Source: Rhizobium sp. FY34 (GTDB lineage Bacteria > Pseudomonadota > Alphaproteobacteria > Rhizobiales > Rhizobiaceae). From it: 35,480 nt of DNA. The notes below the pieces were generated by a model. The model was not told the origin of the DNA, did no database searches, and saw only the letters and a program-made list of their open reading frames with translations. Positions 35,008-35,480 of the stretch are shown piece by piece (within the stretch, counting starts at the first letter, position 1; each line of letters starts with the position of its first letter). The DNA lies in the NCBI RefSeq assembly GCF_005222845.1, contig NZ_STFZ01000021.1, positions 187,351 to 222,830 of the forward strand, in the 5' to 3' direction. A program made the position numbers and the translations under genes.

Positions 35008-35480
35008 GATTCACTGGGACATGTTGAAGAAACCTGCTCCCGAACAGACGGCCCTCGAGATGGTGACGCTCGACAGCCTGGTGCCGAAGGGTCATCTGCT
35101 TCGCAAGATCGACGCGGTGATCGACTTTTCCTTCATCCATGATCGTGTTGCCGGCCTTTACTGCGCCGACAATGGCAGGCCTCCGCTCGATCCGACGCTG
35201 ATGTTCAGGGCGCTGTTCATCGGCTACCTGTTTGGCATCCGCTCGGAGCGCCAACTGATGCGCGAGATCGAGGTGAACGTGGCCTATCGCTGGTTTCTCC
35301 GGATGAAGCTGACGGATCCGGTCTTCGATGCCTCTACGCTTTCCCAGAACCGCCGCCGCCGCTTCAACGATACGTCCGTGGCGCAGGACATCTTCGATGC
35401 AATCGTGGAGCAGGCGATCCGCCACGGCCTGGTCGATGGCACGGTGCTCTATACGGATTCGACGCATCTGAAGGCCAATG
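35006..35480 (+). CDS. IS1182-family transposase (N-terminal part, cut by window edge)
   Basis: 158 codons are present. The N terminus reads MLKKPAPEQTALEMVTLDSL from the ATG at 35021; a GTG at 35006 in the same frame has the better ribosome binding site (AGGGG) and is taken as the start. The sequence shows the DUF772-type N-terminal region (PPLDPTLMFRALFIGYLFGI, followed by SERQLMREIEVNVAYRWF) and the beginning of the catalytic DDE domain, with the first Asp in LYTDSTHLKAN just before the edge. A typical family member has about 450 residues, so roughly two thirds of the gene lies outside. No frameshift is seen in the visible part. Confidence 0.88.
   Translation, partial: MIHWDMLKKPAPEQTALEMVTLDSLVPKGHLLRKIDAVIDFSFIHDRVAGLYCADNGRPPLDPTLMFRALFIGYLFGIRSERQLMREIEVNVAYRWFLRMKLTDPVFDASTLSQNRRRRFNDTSVAQDIFDAIVEQAIRHGLVDGTVLYTDSTHLKAN

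Larger units (their letters stand above)
34969..35480 (+). mobile_element. Insertion sequence, IS1182-like, left end (cut by window edge)
   Basis: The element is recognised by its transposase gene, which runs off the right edge. The exact left boundary cannot be fixed without the right end or an empty site; it lies between the rne hairpin (ends 34968) and the subterminal hairpin at 34978-35007. The family call comes from the transposase sequence. Confidence 0.7.

Overview
This window is a chromosomal segment of an alphaproteobacterium, most likely Rhizobiaceae (Rhizobium/Agrobacterium group). That placement rests on high coding GC, the protein sequences of the ribosomal and polymerase genes, an RNase E whose S1 domain is split by a long acidic insertion, and a PruR-like/COG3915 gene of the type known from Agrobacterium. 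It is mostly core genome, with one accessory-looking signalling operon and an insertion sequence cut by the right edge.

Positions 1-19021 (minus strand, read right to left) hold the joined tuf-rif-str block. The order of transcription is tRNA-Tyr, tRNA-Gly, tuf (second copy) and its terminator, a small secreted Cys-rich protein, tRNA-Trp, secE, nusG, rplK, rplA, rplJ, rplL, rpoB, rpoC, then rpsL, rpsG, fusA and tuf (first copy, cut by the left edge). The only plus-strand gene in the block is a small conserved protein of unknown function at 4008-4301, divergent from rpsL. The intergenic gaps of this block are rich in perfect inverted repeats: across the fusA stop codon, in the rpsL leader, after rpoC, between rpoB and rpoC, between rplL and rpoB, and between rplA and rplJ. 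They look like attenuators, processing sites or autoregulatory leaders.

Positions 19022-25096 hold rlmB (plus strand), converging on a minus-strand four-gene operon: a CheW-like adaptor, a periplasmic cysteine-free sulfite-oxidase-fold protein of the PruR/COG3915 type, a membrane hybrid histidine kinase (HisKA-HATPase-REC-Hpt), and a REC-HD-GYP response regulator with an intact HD-GYP active site. The likely flow is periplasmic ligand (perhaps a pterin) to kinase phosphorelay to c-di-GMP hydrolysis. This is the best candidate for a little-described system in the window. A tRNA-Thr gene lies beyond it.

Positions 25264-35480 hold nadK (plus) converging on prfB (minus, with a programmed +1 frameshift), then mrcA (PBP1A) and an N-acetylmuramoyl-L-alanine amidase on the minus strand, and divergently rne (RNase E) on the plus strand. 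The rne ribosome binding site lies inside an 11-bp hairpin. Directly after the rne terminator begins an IS1182-like transposase gene that runs off the window.
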